Part shown: piece after piece, positions 1-7,765 of the stretch | How positions within the stretch are numbered: the first letter of the stretch is position 1 | Layout: every line of letters starts with the position of its first letter | Assembly (NCBI GenBank): GCA_028875175.1 | Contig: JAPPFO010000141.1 | Span: 1 to 15,229, forward strand | Source of the DNA: Chloroflexota bacterium | Lineage (GTDB): Bacteria > Chloroflexota > UBA11872 | Length of the DNA stretch: 15,229 bases | Direction: 5' to 3' | Translations under genes and position numbers: made by a program | Notes under the pieces: model-generated | Told to the model about the DNA's origin: nothing | What the model saw: only the letters and a program-made list of their open reading frames with translations | Databases searched by the model: none

Positions 1-134
1 CCCTCCAACAGCGCAGCGTCCCGCGCCGCCAGCGCCAGGCTGGCCCCGGCGCGCGCGAAGCCACGCGCGATCCCGCGGCCGATGCCGCGGTTCGATCCGG
101 TCACGATCGCGACCTTGCCGTCCAATACTCCCAT
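1..134 (-). CDS. Short-chain dehydrogenase/reductase, N-terminal fragment (runs off the left edge)
   Basis: Only the first 44 codons lie in the window. The start is an ATG at 134-132 with a good ribosome binding site just upstream (GGAGGG on the minus strand, 139-144 region, about 5 nt spacing). The reading begins MGVLDGKVAIVTG and carries the Rossmann dinucleotide-binding motif TGSNRGIG at residues 12-19, then a beta-2 strand ending in LAAR. This is the classical SDR fold; an Arg at the end of beta-2 often goes with NADP(H), but that is inference. The Tyr-x-x-x-Lys catalytic part is outside the window, so substrate cannot be assigned. It is transcribed away from the tRNA and ABC operon. Confidence 0.9.
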   Translation of the reverse strand, partial: MGVLDGKVAIVTGSNRGIGRGIARGFARAGASLALAARDAALLE

Positions 135-217
135 TGGTCCCTCCGCTGGCTCGCCGAATCAGGCGCATTATCCGAAGCCGCCGCAGGTACTTCTTGCACC
201 GCTCGGTAAGCTCGGAT

Positions 218-290
218 GGGCTGGTAGCTCAGTTGGCAGAGCAGCGGACTTTTAATCCGAAGGTCGTGGGTTCGAGACCCACCCGGCCCA
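218..290 (+). tRNA. tRNA-Lys (anticodon TTT)
   Basis: A full cloverleaf can be drawn. Acceptor 218-224 (GGGCTGG) pairs with 283-289 (CCGGCCC, one G-T). D-arm stems are 227-230 and 239-242. The anticodon loop CTTTTAA is at 249-255 with anticodon TTT at 251-253. T-arm stems GTGGG/CCCAC are at 266-270 and 278-282 around TTCGAGA. The discriminator is A290 and the next bases are CCT, so the 3' CCA is not encoded and must be added after transcription. The bottom pair of the anticodon stem is G244-A260, a mismatch. No clear promoter or terminator was seen around it. Confidence 0.97.
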
Positions 291-393
291 CCTGTCTGGA
301 GGCCCGAAATCGAAGCTCTCAGCACTCGGACAGCGGAGGTCTTGCGCACTCCCGGCGCCATGACCGATTGCAGCCCTTAGGCTGGGTCTCAGT

Positions 394-408
394 TCTGTCT
401 AGGACAGA
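394..408. promoter_or_regulatory. Short perfect palindrome upstream of the ABC exporter operon
   Basis: The bases read TCTGTC-tag-GACAGA, a 6-bp perfect inverted repeat with a 3-nt centre, ending 13 nt before the ATG at 422. The size and place fit an operator for a dimeric repressor, which is common for drug-exporter operons, but no regulator gene is adjacent and no clear -35/-10 pair was found nearby. The function is inference. Confidence 0.3.
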
Positions 409-421
409 TGCCCGAGTCGCA

Positions 422-1447
422 ATGCCTCTGATAGAGACGGTCCATCTCACCAAGCACTTCGAGCGCCGGCGGCCGCCGCGCAGGCCCTGGGATTTGCTGC
501 GTCGGCGTCCGACGGAAGAGACGGACGATCTGATCGTCGCCGTCGACAACGTGTCGCTCTCAGTCGAAGCCGGCGAGGTCTACGGACTGCTGGGCCCCAA
601 CGGCGCCGGCAAGACGACCATGGCTCGCATGCTCTCGACGTTGCTCGAACCCACCTCCGGCAGCGCGCGCATCTGTGGGCACGACACGGTTCGCGCCGGC
701 ACCGAGGTGCGCACGCGCATCGGCGTGATGTTTGCCGGCGAGCGTGGCGTTTTTTGGCGGCTCACTGGCCGCGAAAACCTGCAGATGTTCGGGCGTCTCG
801 TGTTCATGGACGGCAATGCGATTCGCCGGCGCACGGATGAACTCATGGAACGGCTCGGCCTCGCCGACCGCACCGACGAGCTCGTCGAGTCCTACAGCAC
901 TGGCATGAAGCAGCGGCTCAATCTCGCTCGCACCCTGATGCACGACCCGCCGGTGCTGCTCCTAGACGAGCCCACGGCCGCCCTCGATCCCGCCGCGGCT
1001 CGCGCGACCCGCGGATTCGTCGATGAACTCCGTCAGGAGGGAAAGGCGATCCTCCTGACGACCCACAACATGCACGAAGCCGACGAGGTGTGCGACCGGG
1101 TCGGGATTATCGACAAGGGCCGCCTCATTGCCGAAGATCGACCGGCGAACCTCATCAGCCGCGCCGGCGTGGAGCCGCGCCTGGAACTGATGCTGCGCGG
1201 CAATACGTCCGCCGCACGCACCGCGATCGGCGAGGCCGTCCTCTGGTGGGGGGAGGCCGAGAGCGATGGAGCCGTTCAGGTCGCGGTGCGAGCGCCCGAC
1301 GGATGGCGATCGGCCGAGGACATTACGCAACGTGCGACGGCGGCGGGCGCGGAGATCGTCCAGTCGCGCCTGCGCGAAGCCACCCTGGAAGACGCCTACA
1401 TCGAGCTGACCGGCAGCCGCCTTGGGGGACCGTTTGCCCCGGTCTAG
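422..1447 (+). CDS. ABC-2 exporter ATP-binding protein (DrrA/NatA-like)
   Basis: This 341-residue protein is the ATPase of an exporter and should sit on the inner face of the membrane with the two permeases that follow. Visible motifs: Walker A GPNGAGKT at 58-65, signature YSTGMKQ at 158-164, Walker B VLLLDEPT at 178-185, D-loop ALD soon after, and switch His215. The Q-loop region reads FAGERGVFWRLTGREN, with Glu where Gln is usual, a variant known in this subfamily. A basic insert (about residues 14-36) sits between the first strand and the A-loop region, and about 100 residues follow the ATPase core. The frame stays open upstream to 134 through the tRNA, so the ATG at 422 is chosen because homology begins there; no strong ribosome binding site is seen. 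Substrate is unknown. Confidence 0.93.
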   Translation: MPLIETVHLTKHFERRRPPRRPWDLLRRRPTEETDDLIVAVDNVSLSVEAGEVYGLLGPNGAGKTTMARMLSTLLEPTSGSARICGHDTVRAGTEVRTRIGVMFAGERGVFWRLTGRENLQMFGRLVFMDGNAIRRRTDELMERLGLADRTDELVESYSTGMKQRLNLARTLMHDPPVLLLDEPTAALDPAAARATRGFVDELRQEGKAILLTTHNMHEADEVCDRVGIIDKGRLIAEDRPANLISRAGVEPRLELMLRGNTSAARTAIGEAVLWWGEAESDGAVQVAVRAPDGWRSAEDITQRATAAGAEIVQSRLREATLEDAYIELTGSRLGGPFAPV

Positions 1448-1454
1448 GTTGGGC

Positions 1455-2288
1455 GTGAGCCTCGCTTGGGCGAACGCGGCCGCAATGCTGCAACTAACCA
1501 GCCTGAGCTGGCGGATGAAGCAACGCGAGCCGTTATTCCTGGTCAGCAGCGCCTGGCTGGCGACCTTTGCCGTGCTGCCCATGGCCCTCGCGGCCGTTGC
1601 GCTGGTTGGGCCCGATGCCAGGCACATTGAGACCTTCGTTGATCTTGCCGGTACCGACAACTACATGGCATACGTCGCGATCGGGGCGACGGCCATGATT
1701 TGGTCCACGCAGACCGGAGCGAACGTCGGATTCGTCCTCGAGGCCCAGCGCCTTTCAGGCACGCTCGGCTCGATCTGGTCGACTCCGACCAGCTTGCTGG
1801 CTCGGGTTGCAGGCTTGGGTACCTCTGGAATGTTGGTTGGCATGGCACGGACCCTCATCGCTTTCGCCGTTGCCTGGGCCATCCTCAGGTTCCCGGTCAG
1901 CCTTGATCCACTTCCGTTGATCGCCGTGCTTGCCGCGTCGACCTTCGCCGTCGGGTCATTCGGTCTCATCTGGGCCGCGGTTGTTCTGCGGGCGCGCGCC
2001 GGCATGACGCTGGTGCAGGCAATCCTGATGGGCATGGGAATCCTGGCAGGCCCGGCCTATCCGACAACCGTGCTTCCTGACTGGGCCCAGGTAGTCGGCA
2101 ACCTGCTTCCTCCGACCTGGCTGATCCGCGGGCTCCGGGCAACGCTCGTCTACAACGACCCCACGGCCGCGTGGGCGTCGGTCGCGGCGTTACTCGGTCT
2201 TGGACTCGTCTTCGGTGTCTGCGGGATGTGGCTGTTCAGACGATTCGACCGCGACGCCCGCCAGCGAGGGCATCTTGAGGCCCTCTGA
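1455..2288 (+). CDS. ABC-2 type exporter permease, subunit 1
   Basis: A membrane protein of about 277 residues with roughly six hydrophobic segments and an N-terminal amphipathic stretch (SWRMKQREP). A coupling-helix-like segment reads LEAQRLSGTLGSIWSTP, matching the E...GTL...P pattern of ABC-2 permeases. It follows the ATPase stop by 7 nt, so it is translationally coupled. I placed the start at GTG 1455; TTG 1449 and ATG 1485 are possible alternatives, and a TTG at 1422 inside the ATPase gene is less likely. It probably pairs with the next gene as a heterodimeric channel. Substrate cannot be read from the sequence. Confidence 0.85.
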   Translation: MSLAWANAAAMLQLTSLSWRMKQREPLFLVSSAWLATFAVLPMALAAVALVGPDARHIETFVDLAGTDNYMAYVAIGATAMIWSTQTGANVGFVLEAQRLSGTLGSIWSTPTSLLARVAGLGTSGMLVGMARTLIAFAVAWAILRFPVSLDPLPLIAVLAASTFAVGSFGLIWAAVVLRARAGMTLVQAILMGMGILAGPAYPTTVLPDWAQVVGNLLPPTWLIRGLRATLVYNDPTAAWASVAALLGLGLVFGVCGMWLFRRFDRDARQRGHLEAL

Positions 2289-3108
2289 GGTTCGGCGCGC
2301 TGGTCGCGTAGCCGCCGTAGTGCTGGCCGCGTACACCCAGATGTGGCGCGAACACAACCGCTTTCGCATCGTGTGGGCTGCCCGTATGGTCACAACTTTC
2401 CTGTTCCTCGCGCCCATCCTGCTCATGAGTCTGGCCTACGGTGCCGAGGGGTTCGCGGCCAGCGGCGGCGGCCGCGACTTCGTCACCTTCGCCGCTGTTG
2501 GGCTCGTGGTCATCAACGCGGCCATCCGGCCCATGGCGGCCACCATTTACTATCTCTCGAATTCAAACCGCGTCGGAATCCTGCCCGCCCTGTGGACGAC
2601 ACCCGCCCCGCGCTGGGCCCTCTGCCTCGGGGCGTCCCTGGCGACGCTGGTGGATGCGGTGGTTGAAGGCGCCATCGTCATTGCTTTAGCGTTCCTGTTC
2701 TTCGGTCCGTCGACGCAGGCTGTTTCCCCGTTGGCCGTCGTCCCGCTGCTGTTTGGGCTGGCGACGTTCTGGGGCCTCGGTCTCGTGTTCGGCAGCCTAT
2801 TCCTGGCCACGCGCGCGTGGGCCGCCGACGCAATTGTGAGCGGTCTCCTCCTGGCGTTGGCCGGCACGGTATTTCCAATCACCATCCTGCCGTGGTCCGT
2901 CCGCTGGCTGAGCTACGCGCTTCCGCACACGTATGTGCTCGATGCCTTGCGCCACCTGGTTCTTGGAACACCGACGATTGCACCGCTGGCTGTCGACCTT
3001 GCCGTCGCCGGAGGCAGCGCGATTCTGGCCGTGCTGGGCGGCATTGTGTTGTTCCGTCGCGCCGACCGCGAAGCCGCTCGTCGCGGCGTCATCGGGCTCT
3101 ACACCTGA
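2275..3108 (+). CDS. ABC-2 type exporter permease, subunit 2
   Basis: A second membrane protein of about 277 residues, similar in length and layout to its neighbour but clearly different in sequence. It has six hydrophobic segments, a cytoplasmic N-terminus (QMWREHNRFRIVW), and a coupling-helix-like segment SNSNRVGILPALWTTP that parallels WSTP in subunit 1. It ends in a basic tail (FRRADREAARRG) much like that of subunit 1 (FRRFDRDARQRG), which suggests an old duplication. The start is taken as TTG 2275, preceded by GAGGG at 2266-2270 and overlapping the upstream gene by 14 nt; ATG 2341 is the first ATG and would shorten it by 22 residues. No terminator hairpin with a T-run follows. Confidence 0.83.
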   Translation: MRPSEVRRAGRVAAVVLAAYTQMWREHNRFRIVWAARMVTTFLFLAPILLMSLAYGAEGFAASGGGRDFVTFAAVGLVVINAAIRPMAATIYYLSNSNRVGILPALWTTPAPRWALCLGASLATLVDAVVEGAIVIALAFLFFGPSTQAVSPLAVVPLLFGLATFWGLGLVFGSLFLATRAWAADAIVSGLLLALAGTVFPITILPWSVRWLSYALPHTYVLDALRHLVLGTPTIAPLAVDLAVAGGSAILAVLGGIVLFRRADREAARRGVIGLYT

Positions 3109-3346
3109 CATTTGGCCACTGGCAGGAGTCTGCGGTCCGACGAATCCCGGCGATATCGGTAGCTGCGTTTGCACGCTGATAACCTCACATGGCGGTCGTT
3201 TTGGTCAGGTGCCTACGATGCCTGGGACTCCGAGCGCTACCTCTCGCGTCGTGAAATCTGATTCTTGGGGCTGTATATTGCGGCCAGTCTCCTCTCCAAC
3301 CCGGGCGGATGAGGGTCAACGTGGACGTAGCGTCCTCCGGCCGCGC

Positions 3347-3385
3347 CGCGCTGGCGGATTGGCAACCGCCAATGTCCGCCGCGCG
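3347..3385 (+). promoter_or_regulatory. Stable hairpin in the leader of the MMPL gene
   Basis: Left arm 3347-3363 and right arm 3368-3385 around the loop AACC. From the loop outward there are 6 bp (ATTGGC/GCCAAT), a two-base bulge (GT) on the right, 5 bp (GGCGG/CCGCC), a one-base bulge on the left, then 5 bp (CGCGC/GCGCG), about 16 bp in all. No T-run follows, so it is not a standard intrinsic terminator. It ends 57 nt before the MMPL start and could be a leader-RNA structure or an operator. Confidence 0.45.
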
Positions 3386-3427
3386 AAACCGAAATCCCAG
3401 CGAGGTGTTCGTCACCGGTCATTGCAT

Positions 3428-3435
3428 GGAGGGAG
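3428..3435 (+). promoter_or_regulatory. Ribosome binding site of the MMPL gene (fixes a TTG start)
   Basis: GGAGGGAG stands 7 nt before TTG 3443. This strong site supports the TTG as the true start, since no ATG follows at the correct distance. Confidence 0.75.
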
Positions 3436-3442
3436 TTAAGCC

Positions 3443-5629
3443 TTGACTGGATACCTGGCCCGCATAAGCGCCCGACGGCCGCTCGTAACACTGGCAATCT
3501 GGCTTATCGTCGCCGTGGTTGCGGGCGGTCTGAGTCAGGCGTTGCTCGACAGCGCCACGACCACCGAACTGAAACTCGGATCGGGTGCACGATCGCAGCA
3601 GGCGGCAGACCTGTTGGAAGACAGGCTCCGAGGCCCTGAACCGATTACGGAAATCGTCATCGTTCAGTCGGACACCCTGAACGTCGACGACCCTGCGTTC
3701 AGGACCAAAGTCGAGACGGTATTTGGACAGATCATTGCCCTCGGTCCCGACGCGGTCACGGCCGGCCTGAACTACTACCTGACTGGCGACGAGCGGCAGG
3801 TATCTCCTGATCGCCGGACCACGCTCATGCCCTTCCGGCTTGCCGGCGACCTCAACGAGGCGGAGGGACACGCCGAGCACATCCTGGACATCGTCGAGGC
3901 AGCCGACGGGGTAGATGGATTCCGCGTTCTGACGAGCGGCAGGGCCAGCATTTCCGTTGAGCAAAACGAGCTTGCGTTGCATGACCTGGAGCAGGGCGAA
4001 CGCTTCGGTATTCCCGTGGCCCTGCTCATCCTCGTAGCGCTGTTTGGATCGCTGGTCGCGGCACTTGCGCCTATTGGCCTCGCCATCGTCGCCATCGTCA
4101 TTGCCCTGGGCCTGGTTGCGGCTATCGGCCAGGCCTTTCAGTTGGTGTTCTTCGTCACGCTGATGGTCACGATGATCGGCCTGGCCGTCGGTATTGACTA
4201 TTCGCTGCTCATCATCTCCCGCTTCCGCGAGGAGATGGACCGCGGCCTCGACAAGCTTGAGGCGGCCGAACGCGCCGGCTCCACGGCCGGCCGTACCGTC
4301 CTCTTTAGCGGCGTAACCGTGATCATTGCCATCTGCGGAATGCTGATCGTCCCGTTCCTCTTCTTCCAGTCCCTGGCCATCGGCGCCATCCTGGTGGTGG
4401 CCGTTGCCCTGGCCGCCACGCTGACGCTGCTTCCGGCCGTACTGGCGCTGCTTGGACCGCGGGTGAACCTGCTGCCGGTGCCCTTGCTCGGTCGCTTCAA
4501 GGTGACCAGCCCCGACCATTCAAAGGCGGGGTTCTGGGAGTTCATCACCGAGAAAGTCATGCGTTTCCCGATCATCAGCATCCTCGCCATCGCCGTGCCC
4601 ATGATCGTTCTGACGATCTTCTACTTCGACATCAAAACCGGCCTGAGCGGGGTCGATGCTTTCCCCGAGGGTTCGCAAAGTCGGGAGGCCTTTTATGTCC
4701 TCGAAGAGAACTTCTCCTTCGGCATCGTCAACCCGGTCGAGGTTGTGGTTGACGGCAACGTCAACAGTCCTGAGGTCCAGGGAGCTGTTCAGCGCCTGCA
4801 GGCCACGCTCAGCAATGACCCCAGGTTCCCTATTCCTCCGGTTCCAACCGTCAACGAAGCGGGTGACCTGGCGCTCTTGACGCTGATAATCCACGGGGAG
4901 TCGAGCAGCCAGGCTGCGGTAGACGCCGTCACGGTCCTGCGTGATGAGTACATCCCGGCGGCGTTTGAAGGCGTAGCGGCGAGTGTGCTGGTTGGCGGTA
5001 TTACCGCGATTACGGCTGATGTGTTCGAAATCGTTGAAATCTACACGCCGTTCGTATTCCTGTTCGTCCTCGGTTTCAGCTTCATCGTGCTGATGCTGGT
5101 CTTCAGATCCATCGTCATTCCCATCAAGGCCGTCATCATGAACCTCCTGTCCGTCGGCGCCTCGTACGGGTTGCTGGTCCTGGTCTTTCAAAAGGGCGTG
5201 GGGACCGAACTGCTGGGGTTCCGCCATGCGGAGGTCGTGGATGCCTGGATCCCGCTGTTCCTCTTTTCCATCCTCTTCGGGCTATCCATGGACTACCACG
5301 TTTTCCTGCTCAGCCGCATCCGCGAGCGCTACGACCACACCGGGGACAACGCCGAGGCCGTGGCCTACGGGTTGCGTTCGACCGCGGGAATCATTACGGG
5401 GGCGGCCCTGATCATGGTCGCCGTATTCGGCGGTTTCGCGCTCGGCGAAACCATCATCAATCAGCAGGTCGGCTTCGGCTTGGCCGTGGCTGTGTTCCTT
5501 GACGCAACCCTCGTTCGATCCGTCCTGGTTCCGGCTAGCATGGAGGTACTAGGCAAGCGCAACTGGTACTTGCCGTCATTCCTGAGCTGGCTCCCCGACG
5601 TGAGGGTTGAACCCGCCGAGGACGAATAA
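3443..5629 (+). CDS. MMPL/RND-superfamily transporter
   Basis: A 728-residue inner-membrane transporter with the two-fold repeated RND layout. TM1 is near the N-terminus (residues about 13-33), a periplasmic loop spans about 35-180, TM2-6 lie from about 188 to 340, TM7 starts near 375, a second loop spans about 400-525, and TM8-12 fill about 533-715. Both halves have the MMPL proton-relay motif in TM4/TM10: GLAVGIDYSLLIISRFREE (Asp252) and FGLSMDYHVFLLSRIRER (Asp617). Family members export lipids, siderophores or hydrophobic compounds using the proton gradient. The size (no long C-terminal tail) is that of small MMPL/HpnN-like pumps, not mycobacterial lipid flippases. The MpaB-like gene follows after 9 nt, so the two are probably co-transcribed; the substrate is unknown. 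Confidence 0.93.
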   Translation: MTGYLARISARRPLVTLAIWLIVAVVAGGLSQALLDSATTTELKLGSGARSQQAADLLEDRLRGPEPITEIVIVQSDTLNVDDPAFRTKVETVFGQIIALGPDAVTAGLNYYLTGDERQVSPDRRTTLMPFRLAGDLNEAEGHAEHILDIVEAADGVDGFRVLTSGRASISVEQNELALHDLEQGERFGIPVALLILVALFGSLVAALAPIGLAIVAIVIALGLVAAIGQAFQLVFFVTLMVTMIGLAVGIDYSLLIISRFREEMDRGLDKLEAAERAGSTAGRTVLFSGVTVIIAICGMLIVPFLFFQSLAIGAILVVAVALAATLTLLPAVLALLGPRVNLLPVPLLGRFKVTSPDHSKAGFWEFITEKVMRFPIISILAIAVPMIVLTIFYFDIKTGLSGVDAFPEGSQSREAFYVLEENFSFGIVNPVEVVVDGNVNSPEVQGAVQRLQATLSNDPRFPIPPVPTVNEAGDLALLTLIIHGESSSQAAVDAVTVLRDEYIPAAFEGVAASVLVGGITAITADVFEIVEIYTPFVFLFVLGFSFIVLMLVFRSIVIPIKAVIMNLLSVGASYGLLVLVFQKGVGTELLGFRHAEVVDAWIPLFLFSILFGLSMDYHVFLLSRIRERYDHTGDNAEAVAYGLRSTAGIITGAALIMVAVFGGFALGETIINQQVGFGLAVAVFLDATLVRSVLVPASMEVLGKRNWYLPSFLSWLPDVRVEPAEDE

Positions 5630-5638
5630 GTCCGCGAT

Positions 5639-6847
5639 ATGGATCCTGGGACATCGCGATCTGCTGGGGCGGATCTACCGACCTGCTATCGCGATGGCTA
5701 CGCCAGGGCTCGAGCGCTCGATCCGGAAGTAGCCGCCAACTACGTCGCCCACACCCGCATCGGCGATCCGGTGGCCGACGCCATGATGGCCGCGCTGGAA
5801 GAAGTCGGCCCGCGAGAATCGTGGCGGATCGTTCAAGCCGCCATGGACAACCTAGACGACGAGAGCGCGCTGAACGATGCGCCGCGCGAAGTCCGGGATT
5901 TTTTTGAGGGGTTGAAAACCCCTCCCGACTGGGTGGACGAGGCGTCGCTGATCCCCGGGATGCGCATGTTTCATCGCAATTCCAGGATCATCCTGGGGGC
6001 ATTCGTCGGCGGGACGCTGGTCGAAGGCTTCGCAACCAATATCAGCAAGTCGTTCTTTACGACTGGCCGGCTGCGCGAGCAGGGCGTTCGACGCTTGAAA
6101 CAGAACAACCGCCACATGCTCGAAATGTTCGTTCCGGGTGGCATGGATCGGGGCGGTGACGGCTGGAAGCTGTCGGTTCGAGTTCGCATGGTGCACGCCC
6201 AGGTTCGGCGCCTGCTCGCTAACTCAGGCGATTGGGACTTCGACGAACTGGGCGAACCCGTGAGCGCCGCGCACCTTGGCTTTGCCATTACGGCCTTTTC
6301 CGCGCGACTGCTTAAGCACATGAAGAGTCTGGGCGCCGTCTATGACGACGAAGAACGCGCCAGCTTCATGCAGGTCTGGCGCTATAGCGGCTACCTGATG
6401 GGCATTCCCGAGTCGATCTTGTACCGGGATGAAGCCGAAGCGCTGCGAATCTTCGAGATTGGCGGGATCTGTGAGCCCGAGCCGGACTTCGAGTGCATCG
6501 CAATGGCGAATTCACTGATCAACTCCGCCCCGCTGCTGATCGGCCTGACCGACCCCGAAGAGCGCCGCCACCTTGCCAAGTACGTGTATCGAGTTTCCCG
6601 AGCGCTCATCGGCAAGGAGCTTGCCAACAAGCTGAAGTATCCGGGCGGCCCAACGGTCGGCGTACTACCCTGGTTCCGCATGCAGGGCCGGATCGAACGC
6701 ACGTTGGGCCGGCTTTTTCACAAGCACCTGCAGCAGACCAACTACACCAATCTCACGTCGCTACTTGAAGTGTCCGTCTTCGACGAGGCCGGAATCAGTT
6801 ACAAGATGCCCGACCATGTATACGCTGAAGAATCCACCAAGTGGTAG
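5639..6847 (+). CDS. MpaB/rubber-oxygenase-like haem protein (DUF2236 family)
   Basis: A 402-residue, mostly helical soluble protein with no signal peptide. Pattern matches to the ER-bound oxygenase MpaB / latex-clearing protein (Lcp) catalytic domain are: GTLVEGFATNISKSFFTTGRL (120s-145), the RVRMVHAQVRRLL helix at 181-193, GEPVSAAHLG and ITAFSARLLKHMKSLG in the middle, and RYSGYLMGIPESIL around the 250s. In Lcp a His in the equivalent RxxxxHxxVR helix binds haem b; His186 is the likely counterpart. The Arg/Thr pair used by Lcp near its active site may be Arg152 and Asn156 here, so the Thr seems replaced; that alignment is by eye. Known relatives cleave rubber or oxidise terpenoid intermediates; the substrate here is unknown. 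ATG 5639 is used; no strong ribosome binding site, so translation may be coupled to the MMPL gene. Confidence 0.82.
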   Translation: MDPGTSRSAGADLPTCYRDGYARARALDPEVAANYVAHTRIGDPVADAMMAALEEVGPRESWRIVQAAMDNLDDESALNDAPREVRDFFEGLKTPPDWVDEASLIPGMRMFHRNSRIILGAFVGGTLVEGFATNISKSFFTTGRLREQGVRRLKQNNRHMLEMFVPGGMDRGGDGWKLSVRVRMVHAQVRRLLANSGDWDFDELGEPVSAAHLGFAITAFSARLLKHMKSLGAVYDDEERASFMQVWRYSGYLMGIPESILYRDEAEALRIFEIGGICEPEPDFECIAMANSLINSAPLLIGLTDPEERRHLAKYVYRVSRALIGKELANKLKYPGGPTVGVLPWFRMQGRIERTLGRLFHKHLQQTNYTNLTSLLEVSVFDEAGISYKMPDHVYAEESTKW

Positions 6848-6937
6848 CTCGATCCAGAACGCGAGCGCCCTGACGATTTCCGGCGAGACCAGCGTCGCTT
6901 CAGTCCCGGACCGGTCGGCAAGCCCGCACGGCGTCAA

Positions 6938-7684
6938 TCAGGATTGAGCGGACTCACCCACCGTCTTGGAGTTGCCTGTCTGCCGCCGATCCATGCGCAG
7001 ACGGCCGCGTGTGCCCGCAAGGTCTTTGAGCCGCGAGGACTCCTCCCAGGTGCTGTCAACGTAGCCGGCCTGCTTGTAAAACTCGCGTGCGGCACGGTTT
7101 TCCGCCAACACGAACAGGCTGCAGGCGGACGATTGGCGATCCGCGCTTTGATGCACACGGGCAAGCAAGGCTTTGGCCACGCCGTTGCCCCGGTGCTTTG
7201 GGAGCACTGCCAGGTACGGGATGAACCAATGATCCGCAGGCACGGCAGGGCTTGCGCGGATCAGCATCCGCAACCGTGGCAAGAGCCGGAAAAACCGCCA
7301 GGGACCGTACACGCGCAGGTAGGCCAACATCGTGGCTCGGTAGCGTCGCGCCAGCTCCGTCCACGGCGCGTGTGACACCATGCCCGCCACCTGGCCGTCT
7401 ACCTCGGCCAGTGTGACAAGGTCGTAGCTCCACAACGTGCCGGTTCGAGCGAATAGCCGCTCCAGGTAGCTGTTGGCTGCGCCCTCACCTCCCAGACCAA
7501 ACACGGCGTCCGCCAGATCCGGCGTCAACGCTTCGCGCAGCAGAAGACCTGCGGCGCGCTTGTCCTCTGGTCGGGCGCGACGGAGCTTGACCGCTGATTC
7601 CATGGGCTGGAGTCGCGGAGCGACGTTGAACTCGACATCGGCAACGGCGTCCGCCGTCGCATTCGCCAGCATGGCCCCGCGCAT
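6938..7684 (-). CDS. GNAT-family N-acetyltransferase
   Basis: A protein of up to 248 residues that should transfer an acetyl group from acetyl-CoA to an unknown amine. Motif A is clear: YLAVLPKHRGNGVAKALL, with the pyrophosphate-binding HRGNGVA at 164-170. The later motif B reads ENRAAREFYKQAGY at 195-208. Domain homology begins about residue 33 (VKLRRARPED), so the first 27 residues may be absent; the alternative start is ATG 7603. The ATG at 7684 is kept because GGGAGG lies upstream of it and none lies upstream of 7603. It follows the gamma-glutamyltranspeptidase gene on the same strand by 153 nt and converges with the MpaB-like gene. Confidence 0.85.
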   Translation of the reverse strand: MRGAMLANATADAVADVEFNVAPRLQPMESAVKLRRARPEDKRAAGLLLREALTPDLADAVFGLGGEGAANSYLERLFARTGTLWSYDLVTLAEVDGQVAGMVSHAPWTELARRYRATMLAYLRVYGPWRFFRLLPRLRMLIRASPAVPADHWFIPYLAVLPKHRGNGVAKALLARVHQSADRQSSACSLFVLAENRAAREFYKQAGYVDSTWEESSRLKDLAGTRGRLRMDRRQTGNSKTVGESAQS

Positions 7685-7765
7685 TCTCCGGGCGGCCTCC
7701 CAACACGTACCGGATAAAATCTATTCTGCGTAGGCTAACGGCCATCTGTCGAGCGGGTATGGAGT

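Larger units (their letters stand above)
3109..3442. other. 334-nt spacer between the ABC operon and the MMPL gene
   Basis: No convincing gene is seen. It contains a strong hairpin at 3347-3385, a TATATT hexamer at 3274-3279 without a good -35 partner, and a 30-codon open frame (3169-3261, TTG start) rich in Trp and Tyr that lacks a ribosome binding site. The MMPL ribosome binding site lies at its end. The MMPL promoter is most likely in this spacer. Confidence 0.5.

Noticed and set aside
134..421. Open frame upstream of the first ABC ATPase that would add 96 residues
   Set aside because: It runs through the tRNA-Lys and has no similarity to ABC proteins; the true start is the ATG at 422.
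1422..1454. TTG 1422 as start of permease 1
   Set aside because: It lies inside the ATPase gene with no ribosome binding site; a start at 1449-1485 fits better.
3419..5227. Long minus-strand open frames opposite the MMPL gene
   Set aside because: They are antisense shadows in GC-rich DNA; their composition (runs of Asp, Gln, Glu, Arg) mirrors the codons of the MMPL gene.
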